From Adenanthera pavonina (taxonomy: Eukaryota; Streptophyta; Magnoliopsida; Fabales; Fabaceae), in assembly GCA_026686845.1 (NCBI GenBank), contig JAIVEN010000010.1, positions 20,310,001-20,374,000 of the forward strand: DNA of 64,000 nt. The letters run 5' to 3'. Below the pieces are notes generated by a model. It was given only the letters and a program-made list of their open reading frames with translations, did not search any database and was not told where the DNA came from. Position numbers and translations under genes: made by a program. Shown one piece after another: positions 47,110 through 60,010 of the stretch. The first letter of the stretch is position 1, and every line of letters starts with the position of its first letter.

Positions 47110-50100
47110 TAAAATTCTATATAGTTATCCTCAAGCTCTAACTTGAAACCAATGCTTGTTCCTAAAGTTTTCCACCATAAGAAACTCATTTTTGGCATCA
47201 AAATCATGAAATTCCAACTCTAAAGTGATGCCATGTTCCGGTCAAAATATATATGAAAATGGAAGTAAATTCTTTTCTTTGCAAAGCTTCCAATAATTCC
47301 CAAAATCATGCTTTAAGTTACTTGCTCATGGATTCTCTTTACTTTGATGTATGAAAACACTTCTCGATCCATTTCTATACCATGGTAAAAAATAGAGTGT
47401 CAAGAGGAGAGGAGAAAATTCATTCCAACCAACCTAATCCTCTTAGAAAACTAAGCTAAAACTCATAAAGATCAAGAGTTGGAAAGCTTACCAATTTTTT
47501 CCTTGGATTTTCCTCCTCGTTATTTTCTCTTCACCTTTCTTCATGTAGCTCCCTCTTTCCTTCTTATGTTCAGCTGCTCTCTCCCTTTTCCAAATGTGTG
47601 TGTTGTCCAAGAAGAAAGAGAACTAATAAGAGCACTTAACTTGCCAAGTAACCATGGTTCAATTTGCTTTAACTTTGTTACTTTTTAAATACTTCAAGAA
47701 GTATTTTAAAAAATCACTTAAATAATGGACTCACAATGCAGTTGCTGTACGTTGCTATGAGGAAGGCAAAATAAGAAACTTAACTTACTTATTTAACCAT
47801 GGTTTGGTAACTTTAACCTTAGTTGTTAACCTTGGTTACTTTTCAAACAACTTCTCCTCTAAGTTGTCTTTAAAAATAATATAAAATTCAATTCCCCATG
47901 TGTTGCTAAGTTGGTCACACCATTTAGGGAACAAGTGCTCAAAATACCACATATTTTTTGTAGTCCAAATATATCCTATACTGATTAATTTTTCTTGGAC
48001 CGGTAAAATTATTTTTGCAGTATTTTGTTACTTTATTGATACAGAATTATTCTATAATTGTCTATGTTTACTAAATCATCCTGTCCTAAAAAGTATTTAT
48101 GTGGAGCCCACATATTGTTCCCTTCACTTTTCTGCTATTTGTGGGCCCATAAACTCCCTTTCCCAGTATTCAATTACTTTTAACTCTTGACACTAATTAT
48201 TTCTTCATAATTAGTCAGTTAACCTTATACAATATATCATTGGGTCCAGCATGTCACAAGCTTCATTTTGACAGTAATTTTATAAAGTTACGAAATTGCC
48301 CCTGAGTTAGGTCAAAAATGTAAATATTTATTCTTTCAGGTACTTTTGCATAATTTTTCCCGGGGATCAAGCCTTAAATAATTCTTTTTTGTACTTTTCC
48401 TATGGTACTTTCAAATTGTTCTATTTTTAGTCTTAACCTGCCGGCTACCCAATACTTATATCATTTTGGTTAGTTCATCATGAGCTTCTATTCAATTGGT
48501 ATATTCCATAATTTTCAACTTAATTCTTGAATTAATTCCTACTAAGGACCTTATTTACATTCTATTCCAATTAAGAACCGTATAGGAAATTAATTCCAAT
48601 TAAAGACCAAGTATGTGTAGTTATCATCATACTTCTTTTTCCATCTTTTCATGCATCCCATGGCACATTCTGCAATACCTTAACTTATGACCATACTACC
48701 TATGTATGAGACCTTATTATGACCCATTAGACATGTTTAGAAGCTTGAATCACATAAGGGACTAAAACAAAAAAATTTAAAATTTCAAGTTACTGTTCAT
48801 GTGGTCAACCCCGTTTCTAGACTGAATTTTGAAAAATCATAACTAATTCTAAAAAAATCATATGGGGGTAATTCAGTATCTAAAAATAGCTCAAAACATT
48901 CCCGACATTAGAAAAATATGGAATAGAGTATTGATTGTGCCAATTGATACATTATTTTGCACAAAATTTGCTGTTCAAATGGTCATTTTATATCTTCTCA
49001 AGATTTTGACTTTAATTTTAAAAATTTATATCTTCTTATAACTTGAGACAAATCATACATACTTTATGTCATTTGAAATCCCTATGTATCTATTCTATTT
49101 ATATTTTTTTTGTATATTTATTCAATTTGTATAGGGCATGACATTAATTTAAACCATTAATGGTCAGAATACTACTTTAACCCAAACAGTTTTATGAAAA
49201 CTTATATAACTCTTCTTCTATAGGTCCAATTACATTCAAACTAGTGGAATCTTAAACCTAAGATGTAAATATTTTTATAAATATAAGCCACTGAATTTTT
49301 GGAGCTTTTTGTGATTTTATAGTGCCTTTTGAAATTTCCAGTGTTCACATTGAATGTTCCAATTTTTTCACACTATCCAGTTTTGACCCCCTAACTTCAA
49401 AAATTCATTATAAATTGTATACTTATCCAATTTAAGTATTATTTATCTTCATGGAAACCTTATCCTATCTACTTTTAGATAATGTATAACACTTAAACTA
49501 ATTTCCCTATTTAAAATAGAGTTATCCTATTCAAACTGCTACTAGTCATTTTGAATATAATCATGCCATAACTCACGTAATAAACCTTATAAACTTGATA
49601 CTTCATCATTCATTGATCCTATTTCATACATAACATAATGAGAGAACTTAAAGGTGAATATTAACTAACAATGGCAGCCTCATACATTCATATACAATTT
49701 TACACAAAGTTACATAATAGAATGTCGTAACTTCCTTATATAAGTTATGCTTCATCATCTTCTTCGTTCTTCTTGTTTTTGCCTTGGATACTTCCATGTT
49801 CTTGCCCTAGCATGGTTAGTGTTTGAAGGGGTGAGATTATGGAATCTCAGTAGCAAGTCATATTTCATGCAATTACATTATCATATATGCATAAAACTTA
49901 AATCATAACATTTTCACCCATTCAAGCACATAATGAGTCATAATGCTTCATAAAAATTTTGGCATGGTTTCCCCTGAGAAAATGGACATCCTAGGGTTAA
50001 AACCCTTTCATAAAACAGCTAAAACCAATCTCATAATATCATAAAACAATATGGCAATGAGATTACATCATTAAAAATAATATGCAATAACATAAAATAA

Positions 50101-51377
50101 GAAATAGACTATGCTATCTTGGTTGCTTTCCTTTGCCTTCCAACTTGATTCCAATGTTTCCAGTAGCTTTCTTGGGCTTTTTCAAGTCCTAATACACTAC
50201 CAAATACTAGCTTATGCCAGTGTTTCATTGACCTCAAATGCAAAATGTGCATAAACCCTTAATTTTTCACTTTGCTTTCTTTTTGGTTTTTCCTTGAACC
50301 AATATTTGTATTTAAAGTTTTGGACCATGAGGAATCCATTTTTAGGGTCAAAATCATGAAATTCCAACTCTATTTAAAACCATAAACTGCCAAAAAATAA
50401 TGGAAAATTGGAGGAAAAAGATTTGCTTCTCAATACTTGCAACAACTTGTTAAATCATGCTTTTGGTCACTTGTCTAAGTTCTTCCTAAAATTATTTGGC
50501 AAAAACTCAACTCTCTCTCTACATAGCCATGGCCAAAATTCTTAGAGAGAGAGGAGGAGAAAGACTTTATGAAACCACTTAGACATACAAGCTCGAAGGC
50601 ATGGAGATTACCTTACACTTGGCTCCTTGAAGCTTTCCTTCTCTTTTCCTCTTTTCTCTTCTCTTTTCCTCTCTTTTCTCCTCTTTCCTCTTAGTTTTTT
50701 GGAGCTTTTCTCTCTCGCCTTGGTGCTGGTTTGTGTTGTGCAAAATCAAGGGAATGAAGGCATCTAACTCACTTAACCCAAGGTCTTATGGAGAGAGATC
50801 AAATGAATGAATAGTGATCTCAAGTTAATTAACCACTTTAGTTACTTTTAATGCAATAATTCATTTAATTCAAATAAATAAATTCCCTTGGTATCCCTTC
50901 AGCTATAAATAATGCCACCTTAAAGGTTTTTTATCCAAAAATTGCTTCATAATTTTTATTAACCCAAAATAACCCTTACCAATAATTTTTACTTGTACCA
51001 ATTAAGTACTTTGGCCGTAATGGTCGCTTAATTGGTACAAGATTATTCTAAATTTAATTTTGGATTAACTTCATTATTTTGATCTCAAATATATCTATAG
51101 GGATTCACGTCCTGTTCTCTTCTCCTGTTTACTTTTATGGAGCTTACAAATTTCAGTTTAAAAATTTCTTTTGACCTTAAATTTGAATTATAAATTCATA
51201 TGAACTCAATTAGACTCTAAGTAGTATTCTATTGAGTTCGACTTGTTGAGAGTTTCATTTTGATAGGATTTCTAAAAATTTCAAAATTGCCCTTAACCCA
51301 AGGTAAAATTATAATTTTTAATTCTTTCAGATCCTTTTTCATAATTTTTTCCAAGGACTTAATTGCAACAATTCTTT

Positions 51378-53952
51378 TGTCACACCTCATACTTAGGCTC
51401 ATTTCCCATGTGATAGACTCCAAACATGTTCATTTATGCATGTTAAAGACTTGAATCCATTAAGAGTTTAAATCAGATTTTTTTTAAGTTTTGGGTACTA
51501 TTCACAATACCAAATATATTTTACCCGGTAAACTTTGAAAACTCATAACTAATTCTAGAAAAATTATCTTGAGATAATTCAAGTCTCTAAACATATTTCA
51601 ATAATTCTATATAGAGAAAAATAAGTAATTGGATAATTACTTAGCCAATTTATATGATTTATTTTTCTAAAACTCACTGTAGCAATGGTCAATTTCTGAA
51701 AACCCTATTTTTGACCATAAATTTGAAAAATCACCATAAATCATACACAGCTCTAAATTGTGTGTTCTTGGTGTCTATGGAAAGCTACACATGTCTAGGT
51801 TAAACCATATATGGCATTTATATATTAAACATCAAAAAGTCTATACAATACATGATTTCTTCATTAGTGGTCAGTAAAGTCACTTACATTCTACAACTTT
51901 GCAAAATACATACTAATATGTACATATATGGTCATGACTAGGTCTTAAACTTGTACAAACATTACATAATATCTAGATGGACATAATTACATGTAAATAC
52001 AATTCCAACACCATGCACATCAATTTTTTCCAAATATTCCAAGCAAAAGATTAGAGAAAGCAAGTTCATTTTAATTAGCAACTTGTTTCTCCTTTCTTGT
52101 CCCCTCTTGGAAAGCCTTGCCATCACTTGGACCTATAAGGTTAGACATTTGGAAGGGGATGAGATTCAAAGAATCTCAGTAGCAACTACCATCATGCTCA
52201 CATGTCATCATATATATTGCAAGAAATTATCATGGACATATAAAGCATTTGATGAAAACACTTGTGTACAAATATTTTATAAAAATTTCGGCAAAACCTC
52301 TCCTTCTATTTAAACATATCCAGAGTCACATTACCCATCAGACAATCTAAACAATGATTCCAAATCATCACAAGACAAAATTTAAATATTAATCACATTA
52401 TTCAAGTCAAGCAACATCCAGGACAATACATAGGCATACATAGGTAAGTTAGCTACCTTTGTGTTTTCCAATGAGCTTCAAACTTTGCACACTCTTTCTT
52501 TAGTTTTTAGACACTCCTTTGGATCCTATGGTATCACAAAATAATGTCATTAACCACTAATTGCACGACATCCCTCATAAAGTGGTAACTTTAACCCTAA
52601 AATTCTATTTTGTCATTCTTTGGGAATTTCTTGTACAATATGCTTGTCTTAACCTATTTTGGACCCAAGGAATCATTTTGGTGGTCAAAATCATGAAATT
52701 TCCCTCCTATCATGAATCCTAAATCAGCCAAAAACCAGCAAAAATTATAGAAAAATCATACCTCAACAAACTTGCAATCTAATGGCACATTCTTGCATCT
52801 TGAAGCCTATACAACACTTTTTACGGTTTAGTTTTCTTACGGCTTCATTTTCTCTCTTTACTCTCTCTCTAGGCAGAAATTTTTCAGAGGAGAAGTAGCA
52901 AGAAATACTCCATGAAAACTCTCCCAAATATAAGAAAACACAAGAGGTTAACCATTAAATGTTACCTTGGATACTTGAGAATCAAACTTTGCTTCTTACT
53001 CTTGTTCTTTGTCTCAATATTTTCGTACTTCTCTCCCTCTTCTTGCCTCTGTCCAGATGTCCAAATGAAGAAGAAGTGACTTAAAATGAAGCTTAACTCA
53101 TCACTTGGAGGAAAGAAAACTAATAGGTCAATAGTGCAAGTTAATTACTTAAACAATTTGAGTTAACTTTAGTAAAGATTTTAAATTAATTCCTCATGTG
53201 TCCCATGGTAAATTTTAGACGTGTCTCACCTCATTTTTGGCTAAAAATTGCTTTAATAATTTTTATAGACTAATATATCTTTTACTGATTGAATTTACCT
53301 ATGCCGATTAAATATTTTTGCTGAAATTATCATTATATTGGTATAGAATTATCCAAAAATTAATGTTAGTCTAAAATCATTCTCTTGACTCAAAAAGTAT
53401 TTTAATAAAGTCCAATCACTGTCCTTGAACAGATATGACCTTTTTCTGCAGTCTAAAATTACCTTTATCAGGTAAAATATTACTAATAAAACTTTAATGC
53501 CCAATCAATATTACATTGATCTCATTAAACTGCAAATAATATTTCATTGGGTTTAGTTCATTGAGAGCTTCATTTTGACTAAATTTTTCATATTTACAAA
53601 ATGCTCTTATTAAGGATTTATAATTTTTGAAACTTTTGGGTCATTATTTGTAATTTTTCCTAAAACTTCCTTCTTCGCACCTTCTTAAGGGACTAAAATG
53701 AAATAAATTTTATTTCTAAAGGTAAAGTCATATTAATCTTGAATTCTCATGGACCATTTTGCAAAGAATTTTTTTCTTGGGGAAAAACTATAATTTTCTT
53801 CTTTTTAGTTCTAATCTGAAAAATTGCATTTTTGCCCTTTTCTACTCATTTTCTATGTCTCTCTGTTTTCTAAGATTTTAGACATGTTTTTAAATATCAT
53901 CATTTTTATTATTCTACACTATTTAATATTCTGTAAAATTTAGGATATTACA
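51378..53952. repeat. gypsy-like solo LTR, innermost, 2575 bp
   Basis: Starts TGTCACACCTCATAC and ends TAGGATATTACA. Flanks TCTTT and TCTCT, one mismatch. The uninterrupted copy of the LTR family split at 12722-26439. Hairpin at 52160-52178. Confidence 0.88.
52160..52178. other. conserved LTR hairpin (best copy)
   Basis: TGAGATTCAAAGAATCTCA: 8-bp perfect stem, 3-base loop. Equivalent sites at 13506-13524, 39552-39569, 45982-46000 and 49832-49849 keep the 7-bp stem while the loop changes. Confidence 0.8.
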
Positions 53953-54726
53953 TCTCTCCTTTTAAGGAATATATTGCAAATAATTCTTCTTTCTTAGGGC
54001 TAAAATGCAATTTTTACATTTTATTTCTAGTCTAGAAGATGACCATTTTGCTCTGAGTCAAAAATATAAATATTGATTCTTCTGAGTACTTTCTCATAAT
54101 TATCCCCAAAGACCAATTTTTAATAATTTTTTATTTTTCTTTCAAATTGGTCTATCTTTCAACCTAGACCTCTCGATTACGCAATACTTATATCGTTACA
54201 CTCAACTCAACACAAGCTTCTATTCAATCGGTATATTACATTTGGCTCAATTCTAAAACTAATTCCTACTAAGAACTTTGTCAAAAATTTATTCCAACCA
54301 AAAACCAAGTATAATGTCTTCTAAGGATTGTATAGGAAATTAATTCCAATGAAGGACCGAGTATAGGCAAGTACAGTCACACTTTTTTTTTTCATTTTTT
54401 CATGCATTTTATGATATTCTGTAAAAATTGGGATATTACACATTCTTATATCTTTATACATGTAGTGACATTCTTCATGCAATTGGGGATGTTACACAAT
54501 GCATGAAGGATGCATAAAATGATATACTAACTAATCTAACTTAGTGCTTTTGGCCGAAATTAGTGTATAGAGATGAAAATGCAAGTTTGTGAGAATGAAT
54601 GCAAATGTATAGATAGAATTATGTATGAATTACAAATGGAAATTAATGGAAGGTATGTTAGGAATGAAGTAGCCAAAAATCAATAAGTAGATTACAAGCT
54701 AATAATAACTAATACGTAATGATATG

Positions 54727-57700
54727 TGTTAGGTTTAATATAATATAAGTTTTGATGATGACAAATGTATGTAAGGTTTAGTATAATATAAGTTTTGATG
54801 ATGATAAATATAGAATAATAAGGAACAAATGCATTATATGTATCTGACATATATAATGTTCCTTAAAGAAGTAAAATACATATTAGCATGTATTTAATTA
54901 TGGTTATAATACATATATCATGCTATGTGTAAATATATCCACTGTACTTTTACAATGAATAATATAAGTTGGATATATAAACTGGACTAACTACTTGATT
55001 TGTAAGTGTAATATATTAAATGTAGGTTGGTCCAAGTAAGAAGAGTGAGCATTGGAATATGGAAATGGAAATCAATATCATGCCTCACTAAAGAAAGAAG
55101 AAAAGAAAGGATGCTCCAAAAATGGAAGATCAGAAGGGAGCATGCCAAGAAGGAAATGACCAAGTAGAAGTGGAACTCAACATTTGAAGACCTAGTCACT
55201 AGGTATATTTTATTTTCACTTAGGTCTTGAGGTGGGATTAATCTTTGAAAATTACTTAATCTTACCATATGTTTTAAATGAGTTAGATTAAGTAAGTCTG
55301 ATGTTAGCATAAGTTAGATTTGAAAAACTCTGATGACAGACAAATTTTAAGTTAAACTTCATATACTTTGTGAAAATATGAACTTTGTTGACTGAAATTT
55401 GAAGTTCCAGAGATATTACCTCTGACAGATGAATTTCAAATGTTGAAATTTGAATTTCGAGTCAAGCATAGTTAGTGAAATCTGGTTTTCAAGAATCTAG
55501 AGTTTGATCTTTGATTAGTTTTTTTAATATATCTCTCAAAATACATGTGGATTTGATGTAAAACTTATTTCATATGAAACTAGACTTAACAAGCTTTTCA
55601 AAGAAGGTTATTTCACTCAAAATGAAGGTCATATGAAAAAGCTATGTTTATTTAAAATTGAGTAGTGAGATATGAATTTTTCAGCTTTGATCTCTTATCA
55701 CTATTTCGATCATATCTCACAAAATAATTTTTTTTTTGAAGTGAAACTTCTTTCATTTGAAAATATACATTGAGAGCTTTCCAACCACAGGTCATTTTCT
55801 TAATTTGGAGTTAAAATGAGAGAGTTATGGCTTCTGCAAAATTGTTTACACTGCAAAATTCGAAGTTACGTAGGTTCCGTTGTGATAGATGAATTTCGGG
55901 CCTCCAAAATTCAAATTTCGCAGAGAACCTTTGTGCTAAGTTGAGCTTGCCACTGACAAACGAATTTTGGCTTTCAAAATTTGAACTTCAGGTCCAACAG
56001 ACAGATTTTGACTTTCAAAATTTGAATTTTGAAACACCAGAATGTGAAAATACTTCCAGAAAATCTAACAGACGAATTTTGGCTTCCAAAATTTGAACTT
56101 CAAGTATAACAGACGAATTTTAACTTAAATTTGAATTTTGAATATCCAGAAACACAAAAACACTTTTGTAACAACCAACAGACGAATTTCCACATCCAAA
56201 ATTCGAATTTCGAAAGGAAGAACTTGTGCCATATTGAGTTGTTCACTGACAGACGAATTTTGGAAACCAAAATTCGAACTTTGAAGGCACTATAGCAATA
56301 TGGAACAATTGTTCACACTTACCAAAAGTTTTTTAAACTTGAAAATTCGTATGTTCCAACATAGAAACATTTTCTAAAGATGAAAATTTGAACTTTGCTT
56401 TATAACAGACGAACTTTGAAGTTCAACGTTAAAATCTTCAACTTTCCGTATCTTCAAAATTCGTCTGTTGACATCCAAAATTCGAATTTTAGAATATCAG
56501 AAACATTAAATATGGTTGGTAAACAGTTAGTTTTACAGAGTAACCGTTGGGTAACATCTCTAACGGCTAGATCTTGTGTCTAATGTCTAATTACACTGTA
56601 AAACTATAAATATAATATCATTTGAACTTATGGGTAATAATCTTAAGAGAGTTTATGCGAAAATGCTGCAATAACTTGTAAAATCTTTCTATCTCAGCAT
56701 TGTTGAAAAAACCCACCTCAATAAAGTGAACTTTCAATGTATTATCTACTCTTCAAGAGAGTTTCCATTCTATAAACATTTCTTTCTACATAATTTGGGT
56801 AGAATCTTAGTGTGGGGAAACACTAAGGGATTTACATATCTTGTAAGGGTGTAGAGAGAGTAGTTTCACAAGTGCCTACTGAAACTTATGGGAATGTATT
56901 AAGGCTTCACAAGTGCCCGAATCAAACCTGTGGGATATAGTGGAAAATCCCAAGTGGTGGCTTGGGGACTGGATGTAGGCCAAGTGGTTAGGCTGAACCA
57001 GTATAAATTGTTGTGTATTGTTCTTCATCTTTACTATTCAGTTGCTACACACAACTCACTCTGTTTATCCCTGTTTTGCTGCACTCTTAGTGAAACTAGA
57101 TTGTAATCCAAAAAGAGCAAAAATCTTGCATCACCCAATTCACCCCCCTCTTGGGTGACCAGCCAACCTAACAATGTAAACTAATAAAGAACAAATATGT
57201 CACAATTGTCTAACAAATACATTGTTTCTAAAAGAAGTAAAATATGCATAAGCATGTGTTTAACTACGTTTACAATGCATATATCATGATATGTATTGAT
57301 ATATCCACAATGCTCTTATGTTTTATGATACAAGTTGGATACATAAATTGAACTAACTACTTGGTTTGTAAGTGTAACATATTAAGTGTAGGATTGTTCA
57401 AATAAGAAGAATGAGCATTGGAATAAAGAAAGAGAAATCTACATCATGATTCACTCAAAGAAGAAGAAGAGAAAAGATGCTCAAAGAATGGAACATCAGA
57501 AGGGAGCATGCCAAGAATGAATGACCAAGTGAAAGTGAAGCTCAACTTTTGAAGACCTAACTATTAGGTATATTTTGTTTTCACTTAGGTCTTGAGGTGG
57601 TTTAACCTTTGAAATTTACTTAATCTTGTTACCATATATTTTAAACGAGTTATATTAAATAAATCTGATGTTAGTCTATGTTAAAATTGAGAACTATTGG

Positions 57701-58979
57701 GTAACAGATGAATTTTGTTGTTGAATCATACTTATTCTGTGCAAAATTTGAACTTTGCTTAGTGAAATTTGAAGATATAGAGGTTTTATCTCTAATAGAT
57801 GAACTTAAGTTTTGAAATTCAAATTTTAGGCTAAACATTATTGGTGAACATGAGCGAAATTCATATGAAACTTAGTCAAAATTCAAATATTGGTGAAGTT
57901 CAAAGAGAGTTCAGAGTCACATCCTCTGATAGATGAACTTCGGACTTCAAAGTGCAAATTTCAAAATAAGAATTGGTGAGTCTCGTTAGAGTGTGCCTCC
58001 GATGGACAAGTTTTGCAGTTTAACAATCAAATTTTGAAGAGAGAACTTTTGTGTCATGTTGAACATACCTCTAATAGATGAATTTTAGCTTCTGAAATTC
58101 AAACTTCGAAGTTCACTATGAAAACTTGAAACAACTGTTCAAACTTCAACAGACACACTTCCAATATGAAAATTTGCATGAACTAACATGGGTTAACTTT
58201 GGCAAACTTGAAATTTGAATTTTACTTTGTAATAGATGAATTTTTTATGTTCAACAATAAACACATAACTATGTTGACTCAGTGAAATTCATCTATTGAG
58301 CCTTAAATTTAAATTTTGGTATGTCAAATATATTTAATGTGGTTGTTGAGCGGCTCTTTTGCAAAGTAGCAGTTAGAACTTGTGTCTAACGAATAGTTAA
58401 GCTGCAAATCTATAAATAAAATATCATTTAAACTTATAGGTAACAATTTTAAGTAAGAATGTGCCAAAATGCTGCTTTAATACTTAAAATCTTTCTGTAT
58501 CAATATTCATAGTTAAACTCACCTCATCAGAGTGAGCTTTCAATGTATTATCTACTCTATGAGTGAGTTTCCATTCTATAATCAATCTTTTCTACAAACT
58601 TCTGGGTAGAATCTTAGTGTGGGAAAACAAAAGAGATTTACACATCTTGTAAGGATATAGGGAGAGTGGCTTCACAAGTACTTACTGAAACTTGTTGGAT
58701 GTACTAAGTCTTCACAAGTGTCAGGATCAAACTTGTGGGATGTAGTGAAAATCTCAAGTGGTAGCTTGAGGACTGTACTTAGGCCAAGTGGTATGGGCTG
58801 AACTAGGATAAATTCTTATGTCTGATCTTTCATTTTATTATTTCATCTATATCCTTTACTACCCTCTGTTCACCTTTGTCTTATTACCTTTCTTGGTGAA
58901 ATTGGATTGTACTAAAAAAAGGTGAAAATCTTGTATAACCTAATTCACCCCCTTCTTCAATGACTAGCTAAACCTAACA
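54727..58979 (+). repeat. 5' LTR of the second copia element, split by a solo LTR
   Basis: First 43 bp at 54727-54769 (TGTTAGGTTTAATATAATATAAG), remainder 57179-58979 ending AAACCTAACA; about 1844 bp, close to the 1854 bp of the LTR at 5265-7118. The primer site follows directly. Shares the 'acaagtg', 'ggactgtacttaggccaagtgg' and 'aattcacccccttcttcaatgac' 3' blocks with the other copies. Confidence 0.88.
54770..57173 (+). repeat. SIRE-like solo LTR nested in the 54727-58979 LTR, 2404 bp
   Basis: Starts TGTAAGGTTTAGTATAATATAAG and ends CCAACCTAACA; perfect ATGTA duplications (54765-54769 and 57174-57178). The apparent 48-bp tandem duplication at its start is really the end of the host LTR piece plus the start of this one. 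Rich in AGACGAA and AAATTCGAATTT blocks (55860-56480). Confidence 0.92.
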
Positions 58980-58981
58980 AT

Positions 58982-58993
58982 TGGTATAAGAGC
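58982..58993 (+). other. primer-binding site, tRNA-Met type, one base changed
   Basis: TGGTATAAGAGC against the usual TGGTATCAGAGC, two bases after the LTR end at 58979. Confidence 0.88.
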
Positions 58994-59032
58994 TTGGACT
59001 CCCAACAAAGGATCTAATCATCAGGGAGCAAG

Positions 59033-60010
59033 ATGACTGGTTTTGGAGAAAACATAGTACCACAGGGGACCAACATCAACAGACCTCCAGGCTTTAATGA
59101 TAAGCACTATGGATACTAGAAGATGCGGATGCAGATATATCTTTAATCCATAAACCTAGACATCTGGTCTATGATAAAAAAAGGGGATTTTGTGCTTAAG
59201 AAAATACAAGACAATGGTACATACAAAGAGAAGTCGGAGGAAGAATGGAATGATGAAGATAAGAGAAGAGTTCTGTTGAACTTTAAGGCAAAATAGTCCT
59301 TGGTCACTACCTTAAATCAAGATGAGTTCTATAGAGTGTCAAATTGTAAAACAGCTAAAAAAATATGGGATACTCTGAAGATTGCTCATAAAGGAACAAA
59401 GGGAGTAAAGGAAAACAGACTCAGCTCTCTCACAGTAGAATATAAAGCCTTCAAGATAAACAATGGTGAGCCTTTTAAACAAATGCAATTTTACTCACAT
59501 TGTTAATCATTTGGTAGCTTTGGGAAAGAGGTACACACAAAGAGAATAAGTATGCAAAATACTCAAAGCTCTACCAAAGAATGGCAACTGAAAGTGTCAG
59601 CTATTGAAGAAACAAGAGGAGAATCATATCAATCTGTCACTACAATGTTCATAAGCCTTGCTAAATATGAACGAAAACTAAACCTTCTGTGGGAGTAGTA
59701 GAATAAAGAAAAGACACTGATGTTCAAAGCTACTACATCACAAAACTCTGAAGATGACAATACTAATGATGAAAGTGATGATGAGGAGGACGAGTGGAAA
59801 TAGTTAACCATCAAATTTGGCATATTCCTCAACATCAAAAAGAAGGAGCTTCAAAAACAAAAGCACTCCTACCATGCAAATGAACTGAACTACCATTCAA
59901 AAAGGTAAGAAGGAAAATATACAGAGAGGAAGAATCATAAAGTTAAAATGGTATATACCTCTGTAATATGGGGGAATAGTTCAGATGAAGATTATGAGGA
60001 TGTTGAAGAC
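59033..60010 (+). pseudogene. copia gag, N-terminal part, decayed
   Basis: ATG at 59033 begins MTGFGENIVPQGTNINRPPGFND, then Y-stop-KMRMQIYL-stop where the intact relative at 3431-5209 reads through. Recognisable blocks: LNQDEFYRVSNCKTAKKIWDTLKIAHKGT (59300-59400), matching that gag, and the acidic stretch near 59750-59800. The zinc knuckle region is degraded. SVIWGNSSDEDYEDVED at the end meets the inserted LTR at 60011. Several frames must be followed, so it is dead. Confidence 0.85.

Larger units (their letters stand above)
48671..54440. repeat. gypsy-like solo LTR nested in 44808-54496
   Basis: Starts TGCAATACC, ends GGGATATTACA, with CATTC duplications at 48666-48670 and 54441-54445. Without the inner LTR it is about 3.2 kb. 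Hairpin TGAGATT/AATCTCA at 49832-49849, pyrimidine-rich tract at 50630-50700. Confidence 0.9.
44808..54496. repeat. gypsy-like solo LTR holding a MITE and two nested LTRs
   Basis: Starts TGTAACACC, ends GGGATGTTACA, so the ends are the inverted pair TGTAAC/GTTACA. Perfect CAATG duplications at 44803-44807 and 54497-54501. Its own sequence is 44808-48670 (minus the MITE) plus 54446-54496, about 3.2 kb, the same as the LTR inside it. Hairpin TGAGATTC/GAATCTCA at 45982-46000. Confidence 0.9.

Noticed and set aside
44808..54496. Tandem LTR-LTR (two-LTR circle integration)
   Set aside because: CATTC duplications around 48671-54440 show ordinary nested insertion.
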